Source: Vallitalea okinawensis
GTDB taxonomy: Bacteria > Bacillota > Clostridia > Lachnospirales > PQDH01
Reading direction: 5' to 3'
Assembly: GCF_002964605.1 (NCBI RefSeq)
Contig: NZ_PQDH01000003.1
Location: forward strand, 656,796-720,795
Length of the DNA stretch: 64,000 nucleotides
Below are positions 9,120 through 18,301 of this stretch, one piece after another. Below the pieces are notes generated by a model, which worked only from the letters and a program-made list of their open reading frames with translations, searched no databases and had not been told where the DNA came from. Both the position numbers and the translations under genes were made by a program. Each line of letters starts with the position of its first letter. Position 1 is the first letter of the stretch.

Positions 9120-9530
9120 TCAAAATGATATTTCCTTGTCCATTAATGCTCTTGCAACCAATATACCACTCCAAATACTGAAGAGATATCTTACCGGTCT
9201 AGCATTCAATAGTTCTCCTATACTTATATTAATGTTATATATAAAACCATATGGCAAACAGGATATTATTAGCATAATTATGGCTAGTAATAATTTTAAT
9301 CTGTTTATTTTAAACCCCATCTTTATTATTTGGTTTATTCTGTCATACTCAATTAATAACCCAAATGCAAATAGAATTAGTCCTATAAAAATTATGTTCA
9401 GATTCAATTTAACCATATCGTATAGTGATATAGCCTTTTGCATATCTTTATATACAATAGTTATAATAAAAAACAGTATTGCATTAATTCCAATAAAGAT
9501 CATATTCTTAGCTAATTTGTTTTTCTTCAT
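9120..9530 (-). CDS. Small membrane protein, unknown function
   Basis: 136 residues from the ATG at 9530, preceded by GGGGGAAG. The upstream in-frame ATG at 9542 lies inside that binding site and is rejected. Four hydrophobic stretches (about 8-28, 38-56, 70-90, 112-128) alternate with short basic loops. I see no known motif. Confidence 0.65.
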   Translation of the reverse strand: MKKNKLAKNMIFIGINAILFFIITIVYKDMQKAISLYDMVKLNLNIIFIGLILFAFGLLIEYDRINQIIKMGFKINRLKLLLAIIMLIISCLPYGFIYNINISIGELLNARPVRYLFSIWSGILVARALMDKEISF

Positions 9531-9589
9531 AGCTTCCCCCATATATCTTAGTCACTTGTTCATTAAAACTCTATAGACCTTATTTATCT

Positions 9590-9850
9590 TTATAGATATC
9601 TGTAAACATCTACAAGCATTAAATTATCACTTGCATTAATAAAATTTTTTAAAATCTGTAGGTGACCTGCTCCATATATTACAAATAACCTATCACAATC
9701 TTTACATAATTCTTGTATATTAGAAAAGATTTTTAGATTTCGTTCATACCATTTTGATACATAGAGAGAACCATCATATGAATTATTTGTATTTATATTG
9801 TTAGTTTCTAAATATGTAATTTTTTAAGGACCACTCAATACTATTATAAT
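9590..9850 (-). pseudogene. Truncated DUF5694-like gene (C-terminal remnant)
   Basis: Translated on the minus strand, 9590-9823 gives about 78 codons ending at a stop at 9590. They contain SLYVSKWYERNLKIFSNIQ and then RLFVIYGAGHLQILKNFI, which I recognise as the C-terminal signature of DUF5694/TraB-like proteins. The frame is blocked upstream by TAA at 9824-9826, while an overlapping frame continues the homology-like SIEWSLKNYIF. The gene therefore seems both truncated and frameshifted. No complete gene fits in the 9543-9886 gap. Confidence 0.65.
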
Positions 9851-9886
9851 ATTTGTATAAATCTAAAATAATATCATTCTGTTTTA

Positions 9887-10294
9887 TCATCTGCCACATT
9901 GCTTGTCATAATTTCGAATTACCATTCCTCGGCTTTTAAGCATGCCAAACTTACTATAGAACTCTGTTAAGTCTTCATCGCAGAGTAAATCAACCATATA
10001 AAAATCTTCCAATGTCTCTAACATTAGTTTTACTAATTGTGTACCAATCCCTTTTCCTTGGTATTCTGGTAATACTTCTAACAATGGAATGTAAGCGGAT
10101 AGTACATTATCTGATATGGCAGTTACAAAACCAACTATATCATTCGTTTCATTATCCAATGCTAACCAAATATAAGAGCTATTTTTCAGTACTTCGTAAT
10201 GTTTTTCAGTGGAAGGAGGGTTAGGCCAATTCACAAAAAATCCTTTTATGTTTTTAGTACTTACACTCTCTATCGAATTAATATAGCTTATCAT
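9887..10294 (-). CDS. GNAT N-acetyltransferase, small
   Basis: 135 residues. The acetyl-CoA signature is LPEYQGKGIGTQLVKLML (residues 75-92), and the short C-terminal part is LTEFYSKFGMLKSRGMVI. It fits the minimal GNAT fold, with a family-typical size for acetylation of a small amine. The substrate is unknown. Single-gene cassette; an R'' half of attC lies to its right. Confidence 0.82.
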   Translation of the reverse strand: MISYINSIESVSTKNIKGFFVNWPNPPSTEKHYEVLKNSSYIWLALDNETNDIVGFVTAISDNVLSAYIPLLEVLPEYQGKGIGTQLVKLMLETLEDFYMVDLLCDEDLTEFYSKFGMLKSRGMVIRNYDKQCGR

Positions 10295-10351
10295 AACATA
10301 AACACCCTTCCAATCTAGTCTATTTATCCTTAAATCAATCTACTCTATAAT

Positions 10352-10390
10352 CCCCCTCTGAATCTTGCGTAAATCTTTTGTTATACAATG
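10352..10390 (-). repeat. attC fragment (R'' half, type A)
   Basis: CCCCTCTGAATCTTGCG followed by TAAATCTTTTGTTATACAATG aligns with the R'' half of type A sites. The R' half is missing. Confidence 0.65.
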
Positions 10391-10503
10391 GATAATTCGG
10401 CAGCCACCTATAAAACACTAAAAAGTAGACAAAATATTAGGCTAAAAAACTTTACAATATTAAACTCAGTCTATATTCAAATCCTATAATTTATAATGAT
10501 TAC

Positions 10504-11034
10504 TTATAGCTGTAAACGATATATTACCCCTTCCAACTGCATTTCCTCACCACAATCGTAAGGACAGTCTTTCACATATGTAAAACCTAATTTCTTCATC
10601 ACTTTTTCAGATGCTGCATTTACTTTAGCGCACCCTCCTAAAAGTTCTTTGATACCTAAAAAATCCTTAGCAAATTTTATAGCTTCATTCATGGCTTCGG
10701 TAGTATATCCCTGACCCCAATGCTTTTTCCCTAGGTTATATGCCACTTCAAAACTATCTGTTTCATGTTTATAATATATCAGACATGTTCCAATAAGGAG
10801 ATTTGTTTCCTTTATTACAATAGCCCAACGATACCAATCATCTGAATCTATTCTTTGTAATTCCATTTTGATAAAATTCTTAGTTTTGCTAATGTCATCA
10901 TGACTTTCCCACATCATATATCTTGCTACATCAGGGTCTGTCTCCCAGCCATGAAATACAGCCTCTAGATCATCTGCTCTGAATGGTCTTAAAATCAATC
11001 TATCCGTTTTTAATATTGGTGTCTTCATTTTCAT
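10504..11034 (-). CDS. GNAT N-acetyltransferase, RimJ/RimL type
   Basis: About 176 residues, starting LKTDRLILRPFRADD, the hallmark of the ribosomal-protein-alanine acetyltransferase group. Next come the conserved DPDVARYM and the cofactor stretch LGKKHWGQGYTTEA (about residues 100-113), and a final KVNAASEKVMKKLGF. Such enzymes acetylate protein N-termini or detoxify small amines. Two closely spaced ATGs (11034 and 11028) share the same GAGAG site, so the exact start is uncertain. Confidence 0.87.
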   Translation of the reverse strand: MKMKTPILKTDRLILRPFRADDLEAVFHGWETDPDVARYMMWESHDDISKTKNFIKMELQRIDSDDWYRWAIVIKETNLLIGTCLIYYKHETDSFEVAYNLGKKHWGQGYTTEAMNEAIKFAKDFLGIKELLGGCAKVNAASEKVMKKLGFTYVKDCPYDCGEEMQLEGVIYRLQL

Positions 11035-11210
11035 CACTCTCTTTATAAAATTTCATTGACTTATTCATGAAATTCTTTTTGCATTACAACCTGAAGCACA
11101 ATACACAATAAAAAGCTTCATTTTTGTATATAGCTGTTGTACACATCTATCTCCTTTCAAAACCCAAAAAAGGTCCTCATATTTTAACTATTCTGCTAAT
11201 AGCTCTTTAT

Positions 11211-12161
11211 CTAATTGTCGTTTTGTACGCTTATAATAGTATTCTTTAAAAATTTATCTGTTTCTTCTGCCCATTTTAAATAGTATTCTTTCTGTGTTGG
11301 AAAATGTGATGCACCCTCTAATTCTATATACTCTTTGATTTCTGATCCTAATTTCTCAAATGTCTTTTTTGTATAGTGCTTAGGAGTCATCTCATCTTTA
11401 CCTGGTTGAAAAACAAGTACGGGCAATTTAAAGTCCTCATGCTTTCTATCTGGTTTACTTTGTAAAATTAGACTAGATGCTCCCCTTAAAGTAATATGAG
11501 TACCTGCCTGTGGATCTCTTTTTACTAATTCATTCATTTCCTGTGAATCACTTAATGTATCATATGAAATTAATTTATATGTTTTTAATCTTGCTCTACC
11601 AAAAAACAATGAAGCAATTTTGAAAAATGGTATTAATAAATAGGTCAACCCTTTTGTATTGGTTTCTTTTAGCATAAATTCTTTATCACTAAAATCCCAT
11701 AAGCACCAACAAACTAAAGCATCAATTTCATTATATTGACATGCTGCTGCATACGCTAAAGATCCACCCATACTTGCTCCTCCTAATACAATCTTTCCTT
11801 TAAATCTTCTTTTTGCATATTTTATTGAATCTATTAAATTTTCAACATGTGCTTTCCATTCAAAATCTCCCTTGAGTCCTTCATTATATCCATATCCTCG
11901 TAAATCAGGTATAACTAGATTATAGCCTTTTTCTCTTAACGGAACAATAAATGGAAGTAATACTCTTGCATAACCAGCAATACCATGCGAAAAAATTATT
12001 GTTGTTGCTTCAACATCTCCAGTATCATATATTTCCAGATGAATATTTTTTTCGTTTGATTTTATATAGTCTTCTGTAGCCCAATCATTCCACTTTTCTA
12101 TTAATTCTTTACCAAACCATCTTATCATGTAATTTTTCCAATACTCTCTTCCCTCAAACAT
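11211..12161 (-). CDS. Alpha/beta hydrolase, monoacylglycerol-lipase-like
   Basis: 316 residues. Motifs are IIFSHGIAGYAR (oxyanion hole), DLRGYGYNEG, the nucleophile elbow GGASMGGS with Ser130, a long cap, PVLVFQPGKDEMTP (acid) and LEGASHFPTQ (catalytic His). Resembles lysophospholipase / monoglyceride lipase-type hydrolases. It has no signal peptide and is probably cytosolic or loosely membrane-associated. The ATG at 12161 follows GGTGGG. No attC is preserved in the 170 bases on its left. Confidence 0.83.
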   Translation of the reverse strand: MFEGREYWKNYMIRWFGKELIEKWNDWATEDYIKSNEKNIHLEIYDTGDVEATTIIFSHGIAGYARVLLPFIVPLREKGYNLVIPDLRGYGYNEGLKGDFEWKAHVENLIDSIKYAKRRFKGKIVLGGASMGGSLAYAAACQYNEIDALVCWCLWDFSDKEFMLKETNTKGLTYLLIPFFKIASLFFGRARLKTYKLISYDTLSDSQEMNELVKRDPQAGTHITLRGASSLILQSKPDRKHEDFKLPVLVFQPGKDEMTPKHYTKKTFEKLGSEIKEYIELEGASHFPTQKEYYLKWAEETDKFLKNTIISVQNDN

Positions 12162-12250
12162 AATAACCCACCTATAAAAAAATTATTATTCTTATCATAT
12201 CTGTGCAAATAAAACTGACTGATAAAGACTACTTAAATAGCCACTATGTC

Positions 12251-12335
12251 ACCTAACTTAAATGTATTGCTGATATTTATTCTGATCAACTAAGCATTTC
12301 ACTAAGGGAATGAATGTGCGTAGCGAATGTTAAAC
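12251..12335 (-). repeat. Decayed attC site (type B)
   Basis: Left box ACCTAAC at 12251 and right end GAATGTGCGTAGCGAATGTTAAAC are clear. The centre is unrecognisable. The R'' box (GTTAAAC) sits directly against the stop codon of the protease-like gene. Confidence 0.65.
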
Positions 12336-12336
12336 C

Positions 12337-13260
12337 TTATCTTTTAGAAAGGATAATATTTCCTTCAATTAAATCAAATGTTACTAATAAATTGCTTTTC
12401 CAAATCTGATCAGAATTTAACTCTATCATAGTCTTATATGGCAACCCCTGAGCTTGTGCAATGTCATGTACTTCTCCTATTTCAGAAAGTTCTAACTCTA
12501 GATCCCCAACCTCTATATTAATATTTCTCAGGTTTGGTACATTCCCCCCCATTGCAAAAGTAGAATTAGGGTTATAAAGAAATGAATGATTTTTACCAGT
12601 ATCTAAATATACAATAACAAGTTCTCCTTTATATTTTGCTTCAAAGAAAAGTAAGTTCTTTTGACTTTCTTCTGTAGATTTATGTAATGGTAAAATGATA
12701 TACTCTTTCTTATTTAAACTACTATAATCAATTGGATTACCTCGTATACCCATTTGATATCCAGTGTAGTCTAACGTAATAATTCTACCAATAAAATATT
12801 CTAGACCAACCAGACCACTAAATTCCTTCGATGAACTCATCTGCCAATCTACAATTGCAGTCTCAATATTTTTATATGATTCACCAAAAATCTTTAACTC
12901 CTTTAATAATACTTGCTTAGACCAACCTCTATGTGAACCATCTCTATTAAGTTGTTGCACTTTACCTATTAATTCATAATCAAGGCTATCTTCTACTACA
13001 TTTGTTAAGGCTATTCCACTACCACAACCAGTATCAAATAATAAACGATACTCTTTATTATTTAATGCAACTGGTATTTCTGGGCAACCTCTATCTCCTT
13101 TAAAATTAAATGTAAGACTATGTATTTGATCATCAGTATACCCTAACTCAGAAATCCAACTGTTATCTACAATCTTATCTTTAAAGTTCATGCTTATAAC
13201 AAATACACCTAAAATGATTAAACCAAGTAATAAAATAATAGGATACTTCTTTATTCTCAA
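12337..13260 (-). CDS. Retropepsin-like aspartyl protease, membrane anchored
   Basis: 307 residues with an N-terminal membrane anchor (about residues 7-25). Two aspartic-protease signatures are present, LLFDTGCGSG (Asp76) and VYLDTGKNHS (Asp220), each followed by a beta-rich lobe. The protein is therefore bilobed rather than a homodimeric half. The first lobe also has GLVGLEYF, the hydrophobic-hydrophobic-Gly element of the fold. It would act outside the membrane. The target is unknown. The stop codon lies two bases from the R'' box of a decayed attC. Confidence 0.8.
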   Translation of the reverse strand: MRIKKYPIILLLGLIILGVFVISMNFKDKIVDNSWISELGYTDDQIHSLTFNFKGDRGCPEIPVALNNKEYRLLFDTGCGSGIALTNVVEDSLDYELIGKVQQLNRDGSHRGWSKQVLLKELKIFGESYKNIETAIVDWQMSSSKEFSGLVGLEYFIGRIITLDYTGYQMGIRGNPIDYSSLNKKEYIILPLHKSTEESQKNLLFFEAKYKGELVIVYLDTGKNHSFLYNPNSTFAMGGNVPNLRNINIEVGDLELELSEIGEVHDIAQAQGLPYKTMIELNSDQIWKSNLLVTFDLIEGNIILSKR

Positions 13261-13305
13261 CTTATCATACCTCCCGCTTATGAATCACATATATATTGCA
13301 AAGAT

Positions 13306-13360
13306 CAAACCTTCTTACTCCTTAGCCTAAAAGAAGGTGCTCATACCCTGATAAGGGCTT
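13306..13360 (-). repeat. attC fragment (R' side centre, type A), fused to gene end
   Basis: CCTTAGCCTAAAAGAAGGTG then CTCATACCCTGATAAGGGCT is the left-centre part of a type A site. It ends abruptly at the AAGGGCTAATG hairpin, and the stop codon of the gene on its right lies inside it. Confidence 0.7.
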
Positions 13361-14222
13361 AATACCTCATTTCCAGCTCATTTAGATTAATAATATATAG
13401 ACCCTCAATATTCCTAGAGGCTATATATAAATTGTCATCATTAATCACATTCCTACCAGATAGCTTCAATGGTACTTCAATTCTATGCTCTAGCTCAAAT
13501 GTATTCTTATTCCAAAAACATAATTCACTCATTGGATAACATATTGTTATAAACCAATGTTTATACACATCAATGCAATCAAACATTCGTTTATGAGCAT
13601 TTCGCTTCTTAAATATAACATCACCATTGACAAGCGCGATTTTATGAATAGTTTTGTCTTGCCCAGCAGTATAAAGGTAGTTATCTTTCAAACATATACT
13701 CCCAATATTTTGCCTACTTAATTTCAACTCACTCTCCATATTCATGGATTCTTTATCTATATGTAGAATTTGACCATCAACGCTACTTCCAATCAACTTA
13801 TCACCTGCTACACGTATATCCCATATACTACCTGAATCGTATTCGGTAGTTGATTCGATATTATAAGTGTTTAAATTAATCTTCTTAATCTGGCCATTTC
13901 TTATGCACGCATATATATAATCCTCATCAATTTCCATACCGCAAATATCGCTCTTTAAATCTGTACCTAATTGTAGTATCGCAAGCAATGAAAAATCATT
14001 TCGATTCAATATATACAATGTGTAAAAATCACGAATGAATAATCGTGTCTCATCTGCAATCATGTCCCTTGCGAATCCTTCCTTCTCAAATACTATGCTT
14101 GATTTAACGACTTGTTGAGAAGTCTTATCTACTCTTACAATTTTGTCTTTGATAATGCAATCAATGAATTGACTCCCTATAACAAATCCTGTAACAATAC
14201 CATCGAGTTCTAAATGATTCAT
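13359..14222 (-). CDS. WD40-like beta-propeller protein
   Basis: 287 residues built from repeated beta-strand units of about 40 residues, with recurring patterns such as LYTAGQDKTIHKIALVNGD, SVDGQILHIDKESM and ELCFWNKNTF. They predict a single seven-bladed propeller. There is no signal peptide and no catalytic motif, so binding is the likely role. ATG at 14222 with a GGAGGT site. Its TAA stop falls in the truncated attC at 13306-13360, suggesting that a deletion joined the gene end to the attC interior. Confidence 0.72.
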   Translation of the reverse strand: MNHLELDGIVTGFVIGSQFIDCIIKDKIVRVDKTSQQVVKSSIVFEKEGFARDMIADETRLFIRDFYTLYILNRNDFSLLAILQLGTDLKSDICGMEIDEDYIYACIRNGQIKKINLNTYNIESTTEYDSGSIWDIRVAGDKLIGSSVDGQILHIDKESMNMESELKLSRQNIGSICLKDNYLYTAGQDKTIHKIALVNGDVIFKKRNAHKRMFDCIDVYKHWFITICYPMSELCFWNKNTFELEHRIEVPLKLSGRNVINDDNLYIASRNIEGLYIINLNELEMRY

Positions 14223-14273
14223 AATATACCTCCAAAATTCCTCCTAAATGCTAGTAAAGAGTTTCATATTTTC

Positions 14274-14436
14274 AAATAACGTTCATATGTTTGTGACATC
14301 ATTTAAGGTCTGCTCATAATCGTAACCCTCCGAGCGCCTAATGCAGGCTTGTGACTTGGTTAATGAATCGATAAGGGTGAGCTTGACCCAAAAGGAATAC
14401 TCACGAACCCCTTGCAAAAACAATTTGATAAGTGAT
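14274..14436 (-). repeat. attC site (type E)
   Basis: R' box AAATAAC with GTTCATATGTTTGTGAC, the type E centre (AAGGTCTGCTCAT, GCGCCTAATGCAGGC, TTGGTTAATGAA), and ACGAACCCCTTGCAAAAAC with R'' GATAAGT. Same family as the site at 42317. Confidence 0.82.
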
Positions 14437-14441
14437 GGATT

Positions 14442-14820
14442 TGCAAAGACATTTAAATCTATTAGCTATTATAAAATAAGAGCTATTGATCAAGTACTTC
14501 TAATATTCATATACTTAAAGTCAATAGCGTTCATCAGTTTATATAGTTTTTATCGATGTAAGTACTAAATTTCAATTTCGTCTACCTTGTTATGTATGAT
14601 TATGTATCTGTTAGTAAACAAATCAAACGATTCAGTCGTCTGTTGAATTCTTAACTTGTCGTCCGTGTGTTACCTTTTTCTATTGTAAGAACGATCAACA
14701 CTCTTGCATTTCTGGCATTTTCTTTCAAAGCAATTAGCTATTGTCTCGTTACACTTATTACAAATTATACATGATATGTAGGTAGGTTGTAAATAGTAGC
14801 AATTTAAAGTCAATAGCGTT
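14442..14820 (-). repeat. Repeated cassette remnant, copy 1
   Basis: A 370-base segment directly adjoining the R'' end of the type E attC. It is strongly similar to 37834-38142, sharing AAGAGCTATTGATCAAGTAC, GTCAATAGCGTTCATCA, CCTATTGTAAGAACGA-like stretches and ACACTTATTACAAATTATAC. It contains an inverted repeat around GCTATTGA...TCAATAGC. On the minus strand 14670-14820 encodes a Cys-rich tail (CIICNKCNET, KCQKCKS) ending at TAA 14670 but lacking a start codon. I read it as the decayed body of a duplicated cassette. Confidence 0.6.
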
Positions 14821-14852
14821 AAGGGCTAATGTATTGACTGTCGCGCCGATAT
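14821..14852 (-). repeat. attC fragment (centre, type A)
   Basis: AAGGGCTAATGTATTGAC followed by TGTCGCGCCGAT is the piece of a type A site that begins exactly where the fragments at 13306 and 23942 stop. Confidence 0.6.
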
Positions 14853-14895
14853 TGTCACTTTCAGTCTTTTTGTGACTTGCTCAAGTAGTCATACT

Positions 14896-15621
14896 TCAAT
14901 TCAACTTACGAATAAATGTCATATCACAGCAGTGTTTACCTGTAGCTAATGTACCCTCTCTCTTAAATTCAAAATTTACTTGCTCACAAAGTTTAGGAAA
15001 AAATACTTCATCACCATAGCAAGTAGAGTAATAGCAGTTCATTGAGTTACCTAATGCTTTAGCTACCTCATGGTATACGCAATAGGTTATATTCATCTGG
15101 AAGCAATCCTTAGTATCTATACCAATCTCATATTCTTCTAAGCCTACCTTCTTCATAGCATCTTGAAGAGCTACATAATATTCTTTAAAGGCTACTAAAA
15201 AATCGCCATTACCACACTCAACAAAATCTTCAGGTTTTGCAAAAACTTCTTGAAATATGTAATATGAGCATTTATCTGAGAAGCGGTTTCTTATCTTTGC
15301 AGCTTGTTCATAGCCCAAGATATCAACCATAACCTTAGCTACTACCTGTTTACTGATAACTGATGTAAGATTTTCCTCTGAAATACCCCTTGCCCGTACA
15401 TGTGTCCAATCCATTTGTAAAGCTTTTTGCTTTTCTATTTTTACAATCTTGATAAACTTAAAAAAACCTATTGGATTCATATGCCATAATAGACGACCTC
15501 CAAACCCTAACAGTGATCTTATAATCTTCACTTTACTTTTTAATGGTAATCTCGCGTCCTTCTGAATAGTTATAATATCTTTACCGTAATTGCTTAGTTC
15601 ATCTACTCTCAAAACACTCAC
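14896..15621 (-). CDS. ATC-hydrolase-like protein
   Basis: 241 residues. The C-terminal half has YCVYHEVAKALG, MNCYYSTCYGDEVFF and a final TGKHCCDMTFIRK. I associate these with the L-2-amino-thiazoline-4-carboxylate hydrolase family (PF14196), where the conserved Cys/His positions are thought to be catalytic. In clostridia, members of this family often sit beside unrelated genes and their substrate is not established. No signal peptide. ATG at 15621. The gene to the right ends 69 bases away with no attC, so both may belong to one cassette. Confidence 0.72.
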   Translation of the reverse strand: MSVLRVDELSNYGKDIITIQKDARLPLKSKVKIIRSLLGFGGRLLWHMNPIGFFKFIKIVKIEKQKALQMDWTHVRARGISEENLTSVISKQVVAKVMVDILGYEQAAKIRNRFSDKCSYYIFQEVFAKPEDFVECGNGDFLVAFKEYYVALQDAMKKVGLEEYEIGIDTKDCFQMNITYCVYHEVAKALGNSMNCYYSTCYGDEVFFPKLCEQVNFEFKREGTLATGKHCCDMTFIRKLN

Positions 15622-15690
15622 CTTTCATTTCATAATCCTTATTACACACCTACTCATCTAAATTCAGCTGCATCAACCTTAGTGACCTTA

Positions 15691-16731
15691 CTAATATAAA
15701 AAAACAGCACATAAAGAAAAAAGTACAACGATAACATACAGCCACTTGTTCCAGTCAAATATCCTTTTTCCACCAAAACTAGCAAGCGGGTAAAATGGTA
15801 CGATGCTGATCAACATAAAAATACCAGACATGCTTGCCATAGTTCTAATAAATTCCAGTTCACCCAATTGAGTTCTTGTCATGAGTGCGATACATAGTAA
15901 AGAAATCCATTGAGCCAAAGCTGTTAAACCTAGAGAACGCTTAAAGTCTGCTTCTTTTCTATAAACTCTTGGATACCAGTTCCCTGAAATTAAATAGATG
16001 CCACCAAAAAGGGAAGCTATGAACGGTATAATATAGCCACCATCACACACTCTAAAATACCATTTTTCATTTGAAAGCATTGTTCCAATATAACCAAAAA
16101 CCATTCTGATACCAAGAACAGATACTATTGCTCCGATCACATGGAAAGCATGCTCAAAACCATAGATGAGTGTTGGCAATAATAACAGGACTGAAAAAAT
16201 AAAATAATTGAAGGCCTGCGAAGTGGAATCTTCTTTCTTGACAGAAAGGTCATCGTGCTTTAGCTTAAGATAAAACTCCATTCCTGTAGCAATGTTCATT
16301 GGTGTCTTGAATGTCAGACTAAACATACCCAAAATACCAAATTGCTTAATTAGATCGTCTAAACCAACCCTTTGTAAACCTCTATTAACGAACATCTTCC
16401 AAGATCCAACATTATCATCTCTCACAATAGCACTGTAGCCATCACAACCTTCTTTTTGCATTGTCTCTAAACAAACATCAACCAGTTTGCTGCCAACACC
16501 TTTTCCATGACCAGCTTTATCTACAAATATGTAATCGACATAACCAATCTTTTTACCAGCTACAGTCAGGTACTTGTACAATACCGCACCGATAATCGTA
16601 TTGCCCTCAACAGCAACACAACAGTCCTTTGGATTCGGTACAAAAAGACTTTCGAACCATTCGAAGGTCTTCTTTCCCAGTTTTCTAACTTTCAGTGCTT
16701 CATTTTGCTTCATAGCTCTTATTTCAATCAT
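15691..16731 (-). CDS. GNAT acetyltransferase fused to a polytopic membrane domain
   Basis: 346 residues. Residues 1-150 are a GNAT domain (VDYIFVDKAGHGKGVGSKLVD with the acetyl-CoA loop near residue 75, and DDNVGSWKMFVNRGLQRVG). Residues about 170-346 hold five or six membrane helices, starting with FNYFIFSVLLLLPTLIYG and ending with WLYVIVVLFSLCAVFLY. The membrane part contains HAFHVIGA and NWYPR but I cannot place its family. The fusion suggests acetylation of a substrate at the cytoplasmic face of the membrane. ATG at 16731 with GGAGAGG upstream. Confidence 0.82.
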   Translation of the reverse strand: MIEIRAMKQNEALKVRKLGKKTFEWFESLFVPNPKDCCVAVEGNTIIGAVLYKYLTVAGKKIGYVDYIFVDKAGHGKGVGSKLVDVCLETMQKEGCDGYSAIVRDDNVGSWKMFVNRGLQRVGLDDLIKQFGILGMFSLTFKTPMNIATGMEFYLKLKHDDLSVKKEDSTSQAFNYFIFSVLLLLPTLIYGFEHAFHVIGAIVSVLGIRMVFGYIGTMLSNEKWYFRVCDGGYIIPFIASLFGGIYLISGNWYPRVYRKEADFKRSLGLTALAQWISLLCIALMTRTQLGELEFIRTMASMSGIFMLISIVPFYPLASFGGKRIFDWNKWLYVIVVLFSLCAVFLY

Positions 16732-16848
16732 ATTTTATACCTCTCCTTGTACATGTTTGTGGTACAGTTCATCCTGACAAAAAAATCCTTCCCAGAATAA
16801 TCTTACTCCTATCATGCCACTTGCCTAATATAAAATCGAATGTAACGA

Positions 16849-16868
16849 TTTCACCTAACATTCTGGAT
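16849..16868 (-). repeat. attC remnant (R' box), fused to gene end
   Basis: TTCACCTAACATTCTGGATT matches the R' end of the site at 40620 (CACCTAACGTTTCGGATT). The TAG stop of the gene on its right is the complement of its CTA, as if the attC body had been deleted. Confidence 0.45.
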
Positions 16869-17667
16869 TTCTTCTTTTTAAAAGAGATATTAATGATATT
16901 AAGGAACCAAGCCAGAGAAAAATGTATAATGGTAATATCGGATCTTTGAGGCCCGTTTTAACATACATTATTATTGTCATTACTATAAGTACTAATCCAT
17001 ATGTAGTTGCCTTGAATAATACTATCGAACTAAAAATATAGCCCCATATGTTTTTCTTCCAAAGTAATATTCCACTTACAACCATTCCTGATATTAGAAA
17101 AGATAGATCGGTTGCAAATACCACTGATGTAGGATGTCCAGTTTGAGTTATTGTCATAGGTACTACATTTGTAATAACATAACTCACAGATATTCCTATC
17201 CACATTCCTCCAAGAACTACAGCAAAGGAAAACATAAATATACTAATACGTTTTGCTGGTACTTTCTCCGAAAACCAACTCATAAATTCATCTGCATTCG
17301 TCTTAAGTAACATCAATATTAAGGCATAAGTTGAAAATGTGAAAAGAAAAACATAAATCAGAAAAAAATAGTTAAATGAAGCCCCATATAAATAGAATAT
17401 ATAGTTATAAATCATATAACCTAATGTACCCATCCAAATTATTTGAGCTAAATGTTTACTTCTCTTATACATAACCAATACTAATATCATTATTGGAATA
17501 ACTAGAATTAAGGTCAATAAATCATTACTTTTCCACACTATCTTGACAAATTCATTATCATTGTACAGACTACTTAAAAGCAAACCACCTACTGAAGCAA
17601 CCACTGATAACATTATTATAATTGTTGTAATTATATATGGTATTTTAAACTCTTCTTTCATTTTCAT
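16855..17667 (-). CDS. Polytopic membrane protein, unknown function
   Basis: 270 residues with about eight membrane helices and short loops. The helices run in pairs from IPYIITTIIIMLSVVASVGG to GSLISLISLL, ending in a basic tail KRRNPEC. No transporter or enzyme signature is visible. The ATG at 17667 is preceded by GAGGAGGG. The last codons and the TAG stop coincide with an R'-box remnant, so the original C-terminus may have been altered by recombination. Confidence 0.7.
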   Translation of the reverse strand: MKMKEEFKIPYIITTIIIMLSVVASVGGLLLSSLYNDNEFVKIVWKSNDLLTLILVIPIMILVLVMYKRSKHLAQIIWMGTLGYMIYNYIFYLYGASFNYFFLIYVFLFTFSTYALILMLLKTNADEFMSWFSEKVPAKRISIFMFSFAVVLGGMWIGISVSYVITNVVPMTITQTGHPTSVVFATDLSFLISGMVVSGILLWKKNIWGYIFSSIVLFKATTYGLVLIVMTIIMYVKTGLKDPILPLYIFLWLGSLISLISLLKRRNPEC

Positions 17668-17796
17668 CCCTCCTCAAATGATCCAAAAGAAATTCTCTGA
17701 AATCTTTGGTCTTATGCCATTATAAATATTATTCTGCATTAACAATAAGTACCATCTTTACATTCTCATTTTAAATTTCTATTATTAAGTAGATTA

Positions 17797-18210
17797 CTAT
17801 TCATACTTTTCTTTTAAATCAAGATACACTTTCAATAAATCTTCATATATATCATTTTCTTTATTAATAATATAGTTATCAATATTATCATCTATACGGC
17901 AAATTCCTTTATCATCAATAGTTACTTGCCCAGAAATTTGGTCATTATTGATGAATATAATAGTTATAGCATTATCGTAATTAATTTCCTGATTTGTTGT
18001 CCCGTCCAATGTAATCTTATTATAGTTCTCTATAAGAATATCAATGTTTTTTTGTTCTAGCTTATCTTTTGCCTGATATATACTTTTTCCGTAAGATATC
18101 GTGAAATCATCCGCATCAATCTTCTTAACAATATTCTCTGCATTCCCGCATGCTGTAATGGATAAACATAAAGTTAAAATTGCTATCATGATAAAAATAT
18201 TTCTTTTCAT
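17797..18210 (-). CDS. Small lipoprotein, unknown function
   Basis: 137 residues with a signal peptide and lipobox ITAC (Cys21). The mature domain of about 115 residues is acidic and Asn/Ile-rich (KITLDGTTNQEINYDNAITII). A secreted binding or inhibitor role is possible but nothing specific is visible. AAGGAAGG precedes the ATG at 18210. No attC is seen in the 130 bases to its right. Confidence 0.7.
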   Translation of the reverse strand: MKRNIFIMIAILTLCLSITACGNAENIVKKIDADDFTISYGKSIYQAKDKLEQKNIDILIENYNKITLDGTTNQEINYDNAITIIFINNDQISGQVTIDDKGICRIDDNIDNYIINKENDIYEDLLKVYLDLKEKYE

Positions 18211-18250
18211 AAATTTTACCTTCCTTATGGTACATCATATTCTACAATTG

Positions 18251-18270
18251 CCTACAACGTATATGTTTGA
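18251..18270 (-). repeat. Possible attC remnant (R' box)
   Basis: CTACAACGTATATGTTTGAC resembles the R' end ACAACGTTTCGTGTTTACGAC of the site at 28702. Only this part survives. Confidence 0.35.
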
Positions 18271-18301
18271 CTTTTGTCTTTTGATTAAATAGTATTCACG
18301 A

